A model generated the notes under the pieces. It was given only the letters and a program-made list of their open reading frames with translations, made no database searches and had not been told where the DNA came from. Shown here one piece after another: positions 1-8,423 of a DNA stretch of 64,000 nt. The stretch is from contig JAWKNZ010000009.1 of NCBI GenBank assembly GCA_041391425.1, forward strand, positions 172,412 through 236,411, written 5' to 3'. Source of the DNA: JAWKNZ01 sp041391425. GTDB lineage: Bacteria; Bdellovibrionota_B; Oligoflexia; Oligoflexales; JAWKNZ01. The translations under genes and the position numbers were made by a program. The first letter of the stretch is position 1; each line of letters begins with the position of its first letter.

Positions 1-8
1 GGATTTTC

Positions 9-281
9 TTGGTGAATCGTACTATTGATTTTATCGTCCGCCCTCGATTGTTAAAGCAGTTGGATACTCTTACTGAGCTTGATAGTCAAGCGAGGTTGGA
101 TACATGGAGCGCGGTTTCTGAAATTTTAGAGAAATATCTTAAAAACGTGGATAACCTTCCTTCTGTTAGTGTGTTGAAAAAAGAATTTGAGTCGGTGCGT
201 CGGGTGTACGTTAAGGGCTCGAAAGAGATTCGCACCGCAATTAATGAAATGCCATCGAAGCATTCCACCCCGACACTTTAG
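9..281 (+). CDS. Hypothetical protein, possibly 5'-truncated by the window edge
   Basis: About 90 residues, charged and mostly predicted helical, with no signal peptide, membrane segment or motif I recognise. The reading frame stays open to the first base of the window, so the visible TTG/GTG start codons may be internal and this may be the C-terminal part of a longer protein. The stop codon lies inside a short hairpin that could end transcription. No function can be assigned. It is separated from the globin gene downstream by about 245 bases. Confidence 0.4.
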   Translation: MVNRTIDFIVRPRLLKQLDTLTELDSQARLDTWSAVSEILEKYLKNVDNLPSVSVLKKEFESVRRVYVKGSKEIRTAINEMPSKHSTPTL

Positions 282-288
282 AGTGTCG
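271..288 (+). terminator. Short hairpin over the stop codon of the first gene
   Basis: CGACACT and AGTGTCG form a perfect 7-bp stem with a TTAG loop, and the TAG stop of the preceding gene is in the loop. Only a weak T-rich tail follows, so it may act as a terminator or simply protect the 3' end. Confidence 0.35.
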
Positions 289-526
289 TTATATGTCAGT
301 TTTATATTGTCTCGATTTTAGTTATGGGAATCTTGCTAGGCTAAGATCATTCACAACCTATTTTTGTAGACCTCGAACTTCGAGTCTTGCTATGCTACTA
401 ATGCATTTGTATACTTTGGTTTTTAATTGAAGGAAGCGTGTGTAAAATTTTCCTAGGACCATAATCTTATTCAATGGTATATTTCCCTTATATAAAATTA
501 CCCAATAAAATATAGGAGTGTGGATT

Positions 527-889
527 ATGTCATTGTATGAGCGTTTAGGTGGTCAGGCTGCTGTAGATCAAGCTGTAGATATGTTTTATCGTCGGGTATT
601 GGTTGATGAGCGGATTAGTCATTTTTTTGATGACATTGATATGGATGGACAGATTTCAAAACAAAAGGCTTTTTTGACTATGGTTTTTGGAGGACCTAAT
701 AATTATTCAGGTAAAGACATGCGAGAAGGTCATAGCCGACTTATCGACAAAGGGTTAAATGATAGCCATGTTGATTTGGTAATTGAACATCTTGGAGCCG
801 TTTTAAATGAATTGGGTGCTGCCGAGAGCGATATTCAGGAAGTAGCAAATATTGCGAATAGTGTTAGAAATGACGTATTGAGCCGTTAA
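527..889 (+). CDS. Truncated hemoglobin (group I / TrHbN-like)
   Basis: A 120-residue heme protein of the 2-over-2 globin family, whose members bind O2 or NO in the cytoplasm. Visible family marks are the SLYERLGG start, the FYRRVL helix with the B10 tyrosine, the GG-x-x-x-Y-x-G stretch after the E helix and the proximal histidine in MREGHSRL. Length is normal for the family. The ATG at 527 is preferred over an upstream GTG because AGGAG sits 8 bases before it. A 2Fe-2S/FAD reductase follows on the same strand after about 120 bases, which suggests that the pair works as a split flavohemoglobin, with the reductase recycling the heme after NO dioxygenation. That coupling is inferred from position only. 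Confidence 0.9.
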   Translation: MSLYERLGGQAAVDQAVDMFYRRVLVDERISHFFDDIDMDGQISKQKAFLTMVFGGPNNYSGKDMREGHSRLIDKGLNDSHVDLVIEHLGAVLNELGAAESDIQEVANIANSVRNDVLSR

Positions 890-1008
890 TGGTACAACTA
901 TAGGTGTGATTTCTTCATTGTTTGTATGCTAGATTTTTTGAAGAAGGTAAGATTGAGGTGGGTGCTACAAGTAGATTTTAAGAAAAGTTGGTTTGTTTAA
1001 GGGTTTTG

Positions 1009-2010
1009 ATGGCAGATTTACCTTCAGTACAAATTACTCATAATGGAGAAACACTTATAGTCAATGAGGGGGAATCTGTCTTAGATTGTTTGTTGCGGCA
1101 TGGACATATTGTCCCATATTCTTGTAAAACTGGTGCATGTCAAAGTTGTCTGATAAAGGCTATTGATGGTACACCTGGTGAGCAGGCAATGCTTGGGTTG
1201 AAAAGTACTCTGAAAAAGCAAAACTTTTTCTTAGCATGCCAGTGTTTGCCTAAAGAAAATCTGACTGTCTGTGAGCCTTTACTTGAAGAATCAAGTTTTG
1301 AATGTAAAGTTGTGGACAAGGTTAAGCTGAATCATGATGTTATTGCGCTGCGTGTTGAACTATGTGCTGACTTTCCCTGCCGTTCTGGTCAATTTGTTAA
1401 TATCGTACATCCAGATGGTAAAACTATTAGAAGTTACTCGATCGCCAATCTCCCTGATAAGGATCAGTATATAGAATTTAATATTCGTAGGATTGCTGGT
1501 GGCAAAATGACGAATTGGTTGCATGATGTGGTAAATAAAGGTGATAGCCTTCGTATTAGGGGCGCAAGTGGAGACTGCTTTTACTGTCATCACGAAGAGG
1601 AGGAACGGCATTTTTCAATTGTACTCGCCGGTACTGGAACGGGCTTAGCTCCTTTAATTGGAATCCTTTTAGATGCTCTAAATCAAGAGCACAAAGGTAA
1701 GATTATTCTTTTACATGGGGTAAGAAGCGAATCAGACCTCTATTATCGAGAGATGCTAGAGAAATTAACGGTAGATTTTGGCTGTTTTGACTATATTCCT
1801 TGTGTGCTAGCTTCTGGGAATAGTGAGGAGGCCTTTCTTCCTTCTCGTCATATTGCTGATTCGATGCTAGACGCGATCAAAGATCTCGAACCTTCAAAAA
1901 TTCTAGCCTATTTTTGTGGAAACCCAGAAATGGTAGCTCTGTTAAAAGAAAGCTTTTTGCAGGCGTTGGGTCTAAGTATATCTTTTCCGATCCTTTTTTC
2001 CTACTGTTGA
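1009..2010 (+). CDS. 2Fe-2S ferredoxin / FAD / NAD(P)H oxidoreductase, C-terminus probably frameshifted
   Basis: An electron-transfer flavoprotein with three domains in order. The N-terminal plant-type 2Fe-2S domain has SCKTGACQSC and a final LACQC. The FAD-binding barrel has the RSYSIAN signature. The NAD(P)H domain has GTGTGLAPL and CGNPEMV. This is the layout of phenol-hydroxylase and CDP-6-deoxy-glucose reductase type proteins. ATG 1009 follows AAGGG closely; an upstream in-frame start lacks such a site. The last residues (after ESFLQALG) do not look like the family, whereas the next frame reads FFAGVGSKYIFSDPFF, the expected C-terminus, ending at 2015. A one-base indel in the T5 run at about 1963-1967 would explain this. 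The likely partner is the globin upstream. Confidence 0.85.
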   Translation: MADLPSVQITHNGETLIVNEGESVLDCLLRHGHIVPYSCKTGACQSCLIKAIDGTPGEQAMLGLKSTLKKQNFFLACQCLPKENLTVCEPLLEESSFECKVVDKVKLNHDVIALRVELCADFPCRSGQFVNIVHPDGKTIRSYSIANLPDKDQYIEFNIRRIAGGKMTNWLHDVVNKGDSLRIRGASGDCFYCHHEEEERHFSIVLAGTGTGLAPLIGILLDALNQEHKGKIILLHGVRSESDLYYREMLEKLTVDFGCFDYIPCVLASGNSEEAFLPSRHIADSMLDAIKDLEPSKILAYFCGNPEMVALLKESFLQALGLSISFPILFSYC

Positions 2011-2180
2011 GTTAAGTGGAGAAGATGCGCATTATTTAGCTAATTTTAATAACAGGAGTATAAAAACTAGGTTGTTGATTTATAAAAGCATTCTGTTGCA
2101 TTGAAATATTTTTTGGATTTACCTAGAAATTATTGAAATTTTACCAAAATTGTTAAAGAGTGAGAGCTAATCTCTACCCA

Positions 2181-2340
2181 GGATCTGAAATTTTTTGAAA
2201 AACTATAGTGTTTTCAACGGATTCTAAGTTCTGTCGGGTGCTAGGCGCGAGGAGGTAGGAAACCGCAGTGTACATGTTGGTATATGAGGATATCCTGACG
2301 ACGAAGCAACGCCGCAACTGGCTAGAAATTCGGATCCGGG
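2181..2340 (+). repeat. Palindromic repeat family A, copy 1
   Basis: About 160 bp, bounded by imperfect inverted ends (GGATCTGAAA at the left, TTCGGATCCGGG at the right). An internal GAAAAAC/GTTTTC hairpin lies near the left end and the centre is GTGTACATGTTGGTATATGAG (2268-2288 region). A second copy lies inverted at 62284-62446 and a third is cut by the window end at 63959. No coding potential; apparent open frames across it are by-products of the repeat. Confidence 0.85.
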
Positions 2341-2463
2341 CTCTACTTTTAAGTATTTCTATCCAGATTAGTTTTACACTTAGATGGAAGAGTGTAGCAT
2401 TATAGTTCTCTGCGCATAGGAGGGTATAGGCATGACAGGGCGAAGAGACTGACACCGATATTT

Positions 2464-2500
2464 CAAGCAACGAGATTCCGAAAAGGTACCTCGTTGCTTG
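2464..2500. other. Perfect 11-bp inverted repeat
   Basis: CAAGCAACGAG at 2464-2474 is matched by CTCGTTGCTTG at 2490-2500, with a 15-base loop. It lies about 55 bases past the stop of the minus-strand secreted-protein gene and may stabilise or end its transcript. On the minus strand no T run follows, so a classical terminator is not certain. The rest of 2341-2554 holds no gene I can see. Confidence 0.45.
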
Positions 2501-2554
2501 GTTTTGGGAGGCTTATAAGATTGTAAGCTCCAATTTATGCCATTTTAGTGCTCA

Positions 2555-3127
2555 TTAATGGTAGGCGCGGCCAAAGCCAGTTAATTCCATTGATACTTCT
2601 CTAAGTTGCTCTGGGCTTACGTTTTTGACAAGGCCATATACTGGGACTTGTTGTTGGTTTACCCATTGCTCAGAAATTTTTCCAGATTCAACGTCTTTAA
2701 TTGTGACGTGCTGAGTTGTAAATGTTCCGGCAGGAACTACAACTTCGACTTCCTCGATAGAGATAACTTCTATTTCACCTTGCTCAGGGGCATCTTGCTC
2801 ATTTCCATCTACAATCATTTTCAAAACTTCGCCTGTTGCTGGATTGACCAATAGTTCAACTAAGTGGTCTCCTCCGAGAGGTCCTAAAGATAGTTGTTGG
2901 TTAATCCAAAAGTTATCACCAACTTGCTCACGAATAGTAACTTCAGCCGTACCTGAACCCATACTAAACCTAAGGTTATACTCGGCATGGTCACCAACTT
3001 CCCAGTCGATTAAGTTAAGAGCGGCATGTATGCGGAAATCGTTTTTAATTATTTTCGAAACTAACTCATTCGCTAAAATATTAGTCGAAAAGAAGAATGC
3101 ACAAACACTAGCTAATAATAGCTTCAT
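2555..3127 (-). CDS. Secreted protein of unknown function with signal peptide
   Basis: About 190 residues. The start at 3127 is chosen because a strong AGGAGG site precedes it and the product then begins with a clean signal peptide (MKLLLASVCAFFFSTNILA). The mature part is beta-rich, with an acidic middle (about 30 residues rich in E and I) and a VPAGTFTTQHVTIKD segment followed by VPVYGLVK. That VPAGTF...W...VPVxGLVK pattern is seen in many exported periplasmic or surface proteins of delta-proteobacteria-like groups, but I cannot name a function. It stands alone between repeat A and repeat B copies. Confidence 0.7.
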   Translation of the reverse strand: MKLLLASVCAFFFSTNILANELVSKIIKNDFRIHAALNLIDWEVGDHAEYNLRFSMGSGTAEVTIREQVGDNFWINQQLSLGPLGGDHLVELLVNPATGEVLKMIVDGNEQDAPEQGEIEVISIEEVEVVVPAGTFTTQHVTIKDVESGKISEQWVNQQQVPVYGLVKNVSPEQLREVSMELTGFGRAYH

Positions 3128-3310
3128 AAAACCTCCTTGATTGTTATAATAAATAACAATGCAACAAATTAAAAAAATCATCCGAAAATCTAGAGCCAGT
3201 ATATCCATTAGTGGAGAAAAAGCAAAATGAATTTTTTTAGGTTATAGATAAAGTTTTTTATACAGCCGATAAAGCTATACATGGGAATTCGACATTGCTG
3301 CGGCTTGTTA

Positions 3311-3493
3311 CTAGGGCGTGTTGACGTTTCATTTTCGTAGCGAGAGACAAATACTTGAAAGTCGCAGCTAGGAAGGGTTTCAAAAATTACCGGAGGTGTA
3401 CTAGATGTACATTGAGGATAATTTTTGAAACCATGACAATCGCGCAGATTCCGCGATGGTCGTAGTAGGAAATGAAACGTCAACACGTCCTAG
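3311..3493 (+). repeat. Palindromic repeat family B, copy 1
   Basis: About 183 bp with long terminal inverted repeats (CTAGGGCGTGTTGACGTTTC at the left and its complement at the right). A nested perfect 14-bp stem (GGTTTCAAAAATTA / TAATTTTTGAAACC) encloses the core GTGTACTAGATGTACATTGAG (3396-3416). The right end provides the TAG stop codon of the cyclase gene. Other copies are at 6301-6483 and 50846-51022. Confidence 0.9.
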
Positions 3494-5952
3494 ATAGCTT
3501 CAGGTGGGCGTGTATCAGAAAATGGGGCTAGGCAGTCGAACAGGCCATTTCTTTGTTCAAAGGAAAGGGTTGTTAATAAAAGTCCGTGTTCGAAGTTGTT
3601 TCCAGCTTTTCCACTCCAACGGACTTCTGCTGATAGGTTTGTTATCCCGATTTCTTTTAAACGATTTCCAAGGCTGCTATCTTCTGATTCTATGTTGAGT
3701 TTAAAGATTTTACCTTTTTCAATATGGATAGGGAGCAAAAGGCTCATTCCAGAAAGGGAGAAATTTAGGACTGTCCCAATACCAAAATCTGTTGAAACTT
3801 GGATAATTCCAGGTTGGAGTTTAATTCGTTTGGTGCGTCTATCAGGCTTACAGAAATTTTTATAAGCTAACGTTGCCTGAACTTTTTTGCTGGTATTTTC
3901 GTAAAATGGATTGTAGTCGAAGGCGGCAATGGCGTTCTTGTGGTGTTTAATATTTATCATCTTAGCTGTAAGCGCTAGTGGATTTATTTCGGAGTTTTCA
4001 ATTAAATTTTTGGTAGTGGCGCTAATCATGATGCTATAAATGTCACATGCCCCCTCAAGACGCTTGGCAAAATTAACTCCATTTCCTATGACAGTGAACT
4101 CTATGCGTTGGCCACTGCCTAAATTTCCTAGGAAACAAGTCGCAGTGTTGATCCCTATGCGTAATGGCATTATGACTTCATTCTTCTTAGCATTTTTTAT
4201 GGAACGTTCTATACTTTTTTCTTGGATTGCTGTTGCAGCTGCTATGGCTGCTTGTGCATGTTGTTCGATAGTTTGTCCAGTTCTGAAACTATAACCGAAA
4301 TAAGCTAATAGGCCATCTCCTAGTGTTTTGTCAACAATTCCACCATGATCATGGATGATTGTTGAAGCTTCGCCTAAGATCTCTTTAAGTGTTTCAAAAG
4401 CATGACGTGGAATCATGTTTTCTGATACCAGGGAAAAGCCGACAATGTCGATGAAGACTAAGCTTAAAACCCGTTCTTTAGGTTCTAAATCAATTAAGTG
4501 TGGATTCTTCAAAATATTGTCGAGCTCAGATGCATTGATTGCACCTTCGAGTGCTTGTCTAATGGCTCTGGCTTTCTTTTCAGCTAATAATGATTTTTTT
4601 GCATGGATTGTAAGGTTAGATGCAGTAAACGCAATGAGTGGAGTCATCCAAGGTATTTCGATTGCAAAATAACTGAATATTATGATTGCTATCGCAGGTA
4701 TTAAGGTTGTTAAGAGTACTAGGGTGCACCAGTAGGCGAGTGAGTGGAGTGCGCCAGCTGTGAGGATTCCAGCTATTACAGCAACACTAATCAACAGTGT
4801 GTGGTTATTATAAGGTTTGAGCCACTGTCCCGTTAAAGTTGAATTAATCAGTGCAGCAGGAACTATTCCTGCTGGTAAATCACCAAATGGTGTCCATTTA
4901 AAATCTGTATTTCCAGTATAAAAAAGAGGGAGGATAAGCACAGTATCACCGGCATTAATTAAATCTAAAGGCATACCTTTTTGTGCTCTGTTTAAGAAAT
5001 ATTTCAGACTCATGATAGTTCGGTTTTTATACAGATCACTTTCATGAGGAAAAAAATTTACTGGGAGGAAGCCTTCATCGTCCAGAGTTAATTTTTTGCC
5101 ATCGACGTCTAGCATTCCATTTTTGAAGCTCCAATGCTTGGCACTGAAGAGAAATGCATGTGGAATTGCTTTCGCAAAATCTACGTGTAGTAGCGGTGCA
5201 ATTCTACCGTTACCTCTATATACGACATGCCCTATATGAGATATAACTTCTGCTATTTTATAAGTAGGACCAAAAAAGCTGTAGTTATTGTAATTTGGTA
5301 AAGTTGGTAGCTGAGCTGTGTTATTTGAGCTAACCTTTTCTTTCAGTTGGAAATCTTTCCAGCCCATATTTAGATCGTAACGGAAGGGCACTTTTCTTAT
5401 TGATGCAGAAGCAGCGACTGTGATAGGTGTTTTTATTGTCTTAAGGGATTCAATTGCTAAGTCGGCTTTTTGATTAGGGTCTACAATTTTAGACCAAAGC
5501 TTATCTATAAATATGTTTTGTGGGTGGCGAGCATCTATAGCACTAAGCAAAGTGGCCCACTGCTCTATAGGTAAAACCCAGGTATCGAGTGCGGCAAAGG
5601 CCGAGTCGTCTAAAACGAGTATTTTTAACTTTTCAGATATTATCGGGTTTTGTTTGAAAAAAGCTCTGGCTCGAAAATCAATAGGTCTGGCAAGCTTCTC
5701 ATCTAAATAAGTACCACCAGAGCTATGCTGTAATAGTAGCGAAGCAATTAGCCAAAAACCACCGACCATCAAAGCCCAAAAAATGTTTAGACTGGAAGCT
5801 GTTTGATATTTACCTATATTTTTTAGTGTGTGAAAAAATGTGTTTTTATAAAGGCTATGTAATTTAGGCATTTTTTTTTCTTGTACTTTTAAATTTTGTA
5901 CTTCGTATTTATTTGAGGGCTTTGGTAGCCAATTTTTTTGATTCTTTAGCAA
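3490..5952 (-). CDS. CHASE2 sensor - class III nucleotide cyclase - PilZ fusion protein
   Basis: A membrane receptor of about 820 residues that should make cAMP (or cGMP). Domains in order: an extracytoplasmic CHASE2-like region at roughly 75-390 (KILVLDDSAF, LPIEQWATLL, FIDKLWS); three membrane helices at about 400-475; a class III cyclase at about 510-690 with metal-binding Asp in FIDIVGF and KTLGDG and the transition-state N and R in VNFAKR; and a C-terminal PilZ domain with the DRRTKR and NFSLSGM motifs that bind cyclic di-GMP in this family. A CHASE2-cyclase layout is common; the attached PilZ domain is unusual and suggests cross-talk between two messengers. The start is uncertain: TTG 5952 or the ATG 27 codons later. 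The stop codon is donated by repeat B. Confidence 0.9.
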   Translation of the reverse strand: MLKNQKNWLPKPSNKYEVQNLKVQEKKMPKLHSLYKNTFFHTLKNIGKYQTASSLNIFWALMVGGFWLIASLLLQHSSGGTYLDEKLARPIDFRARAFFKQNPIISEKLKILVLDDSAFAALDTWVLPIEQWATLLSAIDARHPQNIFIDKLWSKIVDPNQKADLAIESLKTIKTPITVAASASIRKVPFRYDLNMGWKDFQLKEKVSSNNTAQLPTLPNYNNYSFFGPTYKIAEVISHIGHVVYRGNGRIAPLLHVDFAKAIPHAFLFSAKHWSFKNGMLDVDGKKLTLDDEGFLPVNFFPHESDLYKNRTIMSLKYFLNRAQKGMPLDLINAGDTVLILPLFYTGNTDFKWTPFGDLPAGIVPAALINSTLTGQWLKPYNNHTLLISVAVIAGILTAGALHSLAYWCTLVLLTTLIPAIAIIIFSYFAIEIPWMTPLIAFTASNLTIHAKKSLLAEKKARAIRQALEGAINASELDNILKNPHLIDLEPKERVLSLVFIDIVGFSLVSENMIPRHAFETLKEILGEASTIIHDHGGIVDKTLGDGLLAYFGYSFRTGQTIEQHAQAAIAAATAIQEKSIERSIKNAKKNEVIMPLRIGINTATCFLGNLGSGQRIEFTVIGNGVNFAKRLEGACDIYSIMISATTKNLIENSEINPLALTAKMINIKHHKNAIAAFDYNPFYENTSKKVQATLAYKNFCKPDRRTKRIKLQPGIIQVSTDFGIGTVLNFSLSGMSLLLPIHIEKGKIFKLNIESEDSSLGNRLKEIGITNLSAEVRWSGKAGNNFEHGLLLTTLSFEQRNGLFDCLAPFSDTRPPEAI

Positions 5953-6300
5953 ATTTTTCTTTCAGTCCAACGTATGTCAAAGGATCTCAAACTATTTGGA
6001 GATCAGATAATAAAAAGATTATGTTGATGATGAGCTCATCGGTGTATTCACTGCATCCTTGATTTGCATGGTTCTTAGGTCTTAAAGACTTTCTGTTGGA
6101 ATAGGGTATGATTAATTTATAAATTTAACTTTTTATTTAATATTATTAGATAGTTGGCTGGTTTGTGAGGAGCTGGTTTTCTTCGTGGACTTCGGAAATG
6201 TTTGCTGCTTTAAGGTGAAATCATAAAAAATACATTAATTACAGCTAGTTGATCACCTCGCTCTTGCGCCTTTCTATTTTGCCTGTAAGGTATTTTGATA
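5953..6300. other. Gene-free stretch upstream of the CHASE2-cyclase
   Basis: About 350 bases holding the divergent 5' regions of the cyclase gene and the repeat B copy that precedes the solute-binding protein. AT-rich, with no coding-like frame and no promoter that I would defend. Confidence 0.5.
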
Positions 6301-6483
6301 AGGGTGCGTTGACGTTTCATTTTCGTAGCGAGAGACAAATACTTGAAAGTCGCAGCTAGTGAAGGGTTTCAAAATTACCGGAGGTGTACTAGATGTACAT
6401 TGAGGATAATTTTTGAAACCATGACAACGTTGTGACTCAAGGGTTTGGCTGTAGTAGGAAATGAAACGTCAACACGCCCTAGG
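6301..6483 (+). repeat. Palindromic repeat family B, copy 2
   Basis: Same structure as the copy at 3311, with the right-hand end ATGAAACGTCAACACGCCCT. The core GTGTACTAGATGTACATTGAG lies at 6384-6404. Its right arm carries an ATG in frame with the downstream solute-binding protein, so the open frame of that gene runs into the repeat. Confidence 0.9.
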
Positions 6484-6535
6484 AATGTTAAATTTTTCTA
6501 TAGTCAACCCGACGGTTTTGCTAGAATGGCTGCTT

Positions 6536-8314
6536 ATGAAACAGATTTCTTTACAAAAAATATTATGGATGCTGTTGTTGGGAATTTATTTGGTTACAAC
6601 AACAAATATTATTTATGCGAAAAATAAAAATATACTTAATTTAAATGATAACTCGGAAGAGAGGGTTTTGCATTCGACTAAAAATCTATTACGTATAGGT
6701 GTATTGGGTCATATAGATAGTATCCATCCAATGATGGGGCAGTCATTTGCATTTCATTATTTGAGTGGTTTTATTAACCGCCCTATTGTCTTTTTAGATC
6801 AAAATTGGCAGTGGCAATGTGGTCTTTGTGAAAAATTATCTGAGTTTTCTCCGATGCGTCTCTATCGCAAATCTTCTCATAGTACTCATAGTATCTATAC
6901 AGTTGATTGGAAAATAGCCGAAGGTGCAACTTGGGGTGATGGAACGCCTGTGACAGGCTACGATGTTTTTATGTCATGGAAAATTGGACAGTCTCCATTT
7001 ACTAGAACAAGTAACCCGAGGTTATTTACTTCAATTGAGTCAATTGAGGTTGATCAAGCGGAGCCAAAGATTTTTAGCGTTAGGGTCAGGAAGGCCGATT
7101 ATCAACATGTTCGCTTGACAGGCTTTCCTGTCATTGCACGGCATATTGAACGTGGCCCTTGGGCAAAGGTTGGGGACCATAATGCTTCGTATGAAAATTT
7201 AACTATCTATAACTCATCAAATTATGAACCTGGATTATTTAATGGCCCGTATTTGATTAAAAAAGTTCTTGCTGATGGGCAAACATTTGTTTTGTCTGCA
7301 AATCCATACTTTAAAGGAAAAAAAATCGCGATTTCTGAAATAGTTATCGTAACAAGGCCTTCCATTGAAGAGCTTATAGGGCTTTTGCAAGATGGTCAAA
7401 TCGACATGTTGGCTGAAGTGGGGCAAAAGGTAGAGGATGTCGTGAAGGTTAATAAATGGTATGCGCAGAAGCCCTCTCCGAGCTTACTTAAAAAGATAGA
7501 TGGAACTGATCTGCTGTTTGAACATTTATTATTAAATCAGCGTAATCCGATTTTAACGGATCTAAACATTAGAAAGGCTTTATTATATAGCATTGATAGA
7601 AAATCTCTGATAACGAAGTTTACCGCTAATACTGGTTTGTTGGCTGATAGCCCGGTGCATCCTAAAGATCCATTGTATAGTAGTAGGAAAGAGCAATATC
7701 AATATGATCTTAGCATAGCTGCAAAGTTATTAGATGAATCAGGCTGGCGGCTTTCACCGTCAATTGCTGCATCAACTGGTGGGTATCGTAAGAAGGATAA
7801 TGATATTCTCGAATTAGATCTTACAATTGGAGATGGGGTGCCATTGCGTCGCTCTATAGCTCAAGAGTTGATTGATGGGTGGAAAAAGCTTGGAATTAAA
7901 ATTAACCTTAAGGTAGAAAGGCAAGGTCAGTTTATAGATAGAATTGTTCAACAAGCTAAATATACAGGTATGGCCTTACTTGCATCTCATCAATTGGCAG
8001 ATGTACCGCCAATTGCTATGTTGGATTCGAGAGAGATACCGGGCTATCGTAATAAGTATCAGGGGCAAAATAGCGGTGCATGGATTAGTAAAATTGCTGA
8101 TGCTAATTTCGATCGTTTGAAAGTTGAAACTGATATGGAAAAAAGACGGATTCTGAGCAATGCCGTGCTTGAAGAAGTTGATGAACAGGTTCCCATTTTA
8201 CCTTTGTTCTTTTATGGAAGTACTGCTTTAACACCTGTATCACTAGAAAATTATAAAATAACTGGGCATCAATACCCTGCTAGTTTTAGTTGTGAAAATT
8301 GGATAATTAAGTAA
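6536..8314 (+). CDS. Extracellular solute-binding protein family 5 (peptide type)
   Basis: A periplasmic binding protein of oligopeptide/nickel-type ABC importers, about 590 residues. It begins with a likely signal peptide (hydrophobic LLLGIYLVTTTNIIYA). It then shows family marks such as RIGVLGHIDSIHPMM at the mature N-terminus, WKIAEGATWGDGTPVTGYD and the NIRKALLYSIDRKSLI helix. The frame opens further upstream at 6461 inside repeat B, but the residues read from the repeat do not look native and would bury the signal peptide. I therefore prefer ATG 6536, although no strong ribosome site is visible. No permease or ATPase genes are nearby, so it is an orphan binding protein; its substrate is unknown. 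Confidence 0.85.
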   Translation: MKQISLQKILWMLLLGIYLVTTTNIIYAKNKNILNLNDNSEERVLHSTKNLLRIGVLGHIDSIHPMMGQSFAFHYLSGFINRPIVFLDQNWQWQCGLCEKLSEFSPMRLYRKSSHSTHSIYTVDWKIAEGATWGDGTPVTGYDVFMSWKIGQSPFTRTSNPRLFTSIESIEVDQAEPKIFSVRVRKADYQHVRLTGFPVIARHIERGPWAKVGDHNASYENLTIYNSSNYEPGLFNGPYLIKKVLADGQTFVLSANPYFKGKKIAISEIVIVTRPSIEELIGLLQDGQIDMLAEVGQKVEDVVKVNKWYAQKPSPSLLKKIDGTDLLFEHLLLNQRNPILTDLNIRKALLYSIDRKSLITKFTANTGLLADSPVHPKDPLYSSRKEQYQYDLSIAAKLLDESGWRLSPSIAASTGGYRKKDNDILELDLTIGDGVPLRRSIAQELIDGWKKLGIKINLKVERQGQFIDRIVQQAKYTGMALLASHQLADVPPIAMLDSREIPGYRNKYQGQNSGAWISKIADANFDRLKVETDMEKRRILSNAVLEEVDEQVPILPLFFYGSTALTPVSLENYKITGHQYPASFSCENWIIK

Positions 8315-8383
8315 GAAAATTGTTGTCCAATAATTTTCCAGATAGACCTCCGTTTTTTGGTAGGTAATAAATTTTGACCGTGT

Positions 8384-8402
8384 TTTTTTGCTCCCCTTAA
8401 TA
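8384..8402 (+). repeat. Possible end fragment of repeat family C
   Basis: TTTTTGCTCCCCTTAAT here matches the right end of the family C element at 31448-31570 over about 15-17 bases. It lies in the short convergent gap between the solute-binding protein and the antiporter. The match is short and may be chance. Confidence 0.3.
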
Positions 8403-8423
8403 GGGTGGACCATTTGTTGAGCG

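Noticed and set aside
2174..2470. Open frame of about 98 codons on the minus strand
   Set aside because: It lies across repeat A; the same sequence recurs in inverted form at 62 kb and the residues look random.
3208..3486. Open frame of about 92 codons on the minus strand
   Set aside because: It is produced by repeat B copy 1 and has no start site or family resemblance.
6461..6535. Upstream extension of the solute-binding protein into repeat B
   Set aside because: It would place 25 residues before the signal peptide and is encoded by a repeat present elsewhere without the gene.
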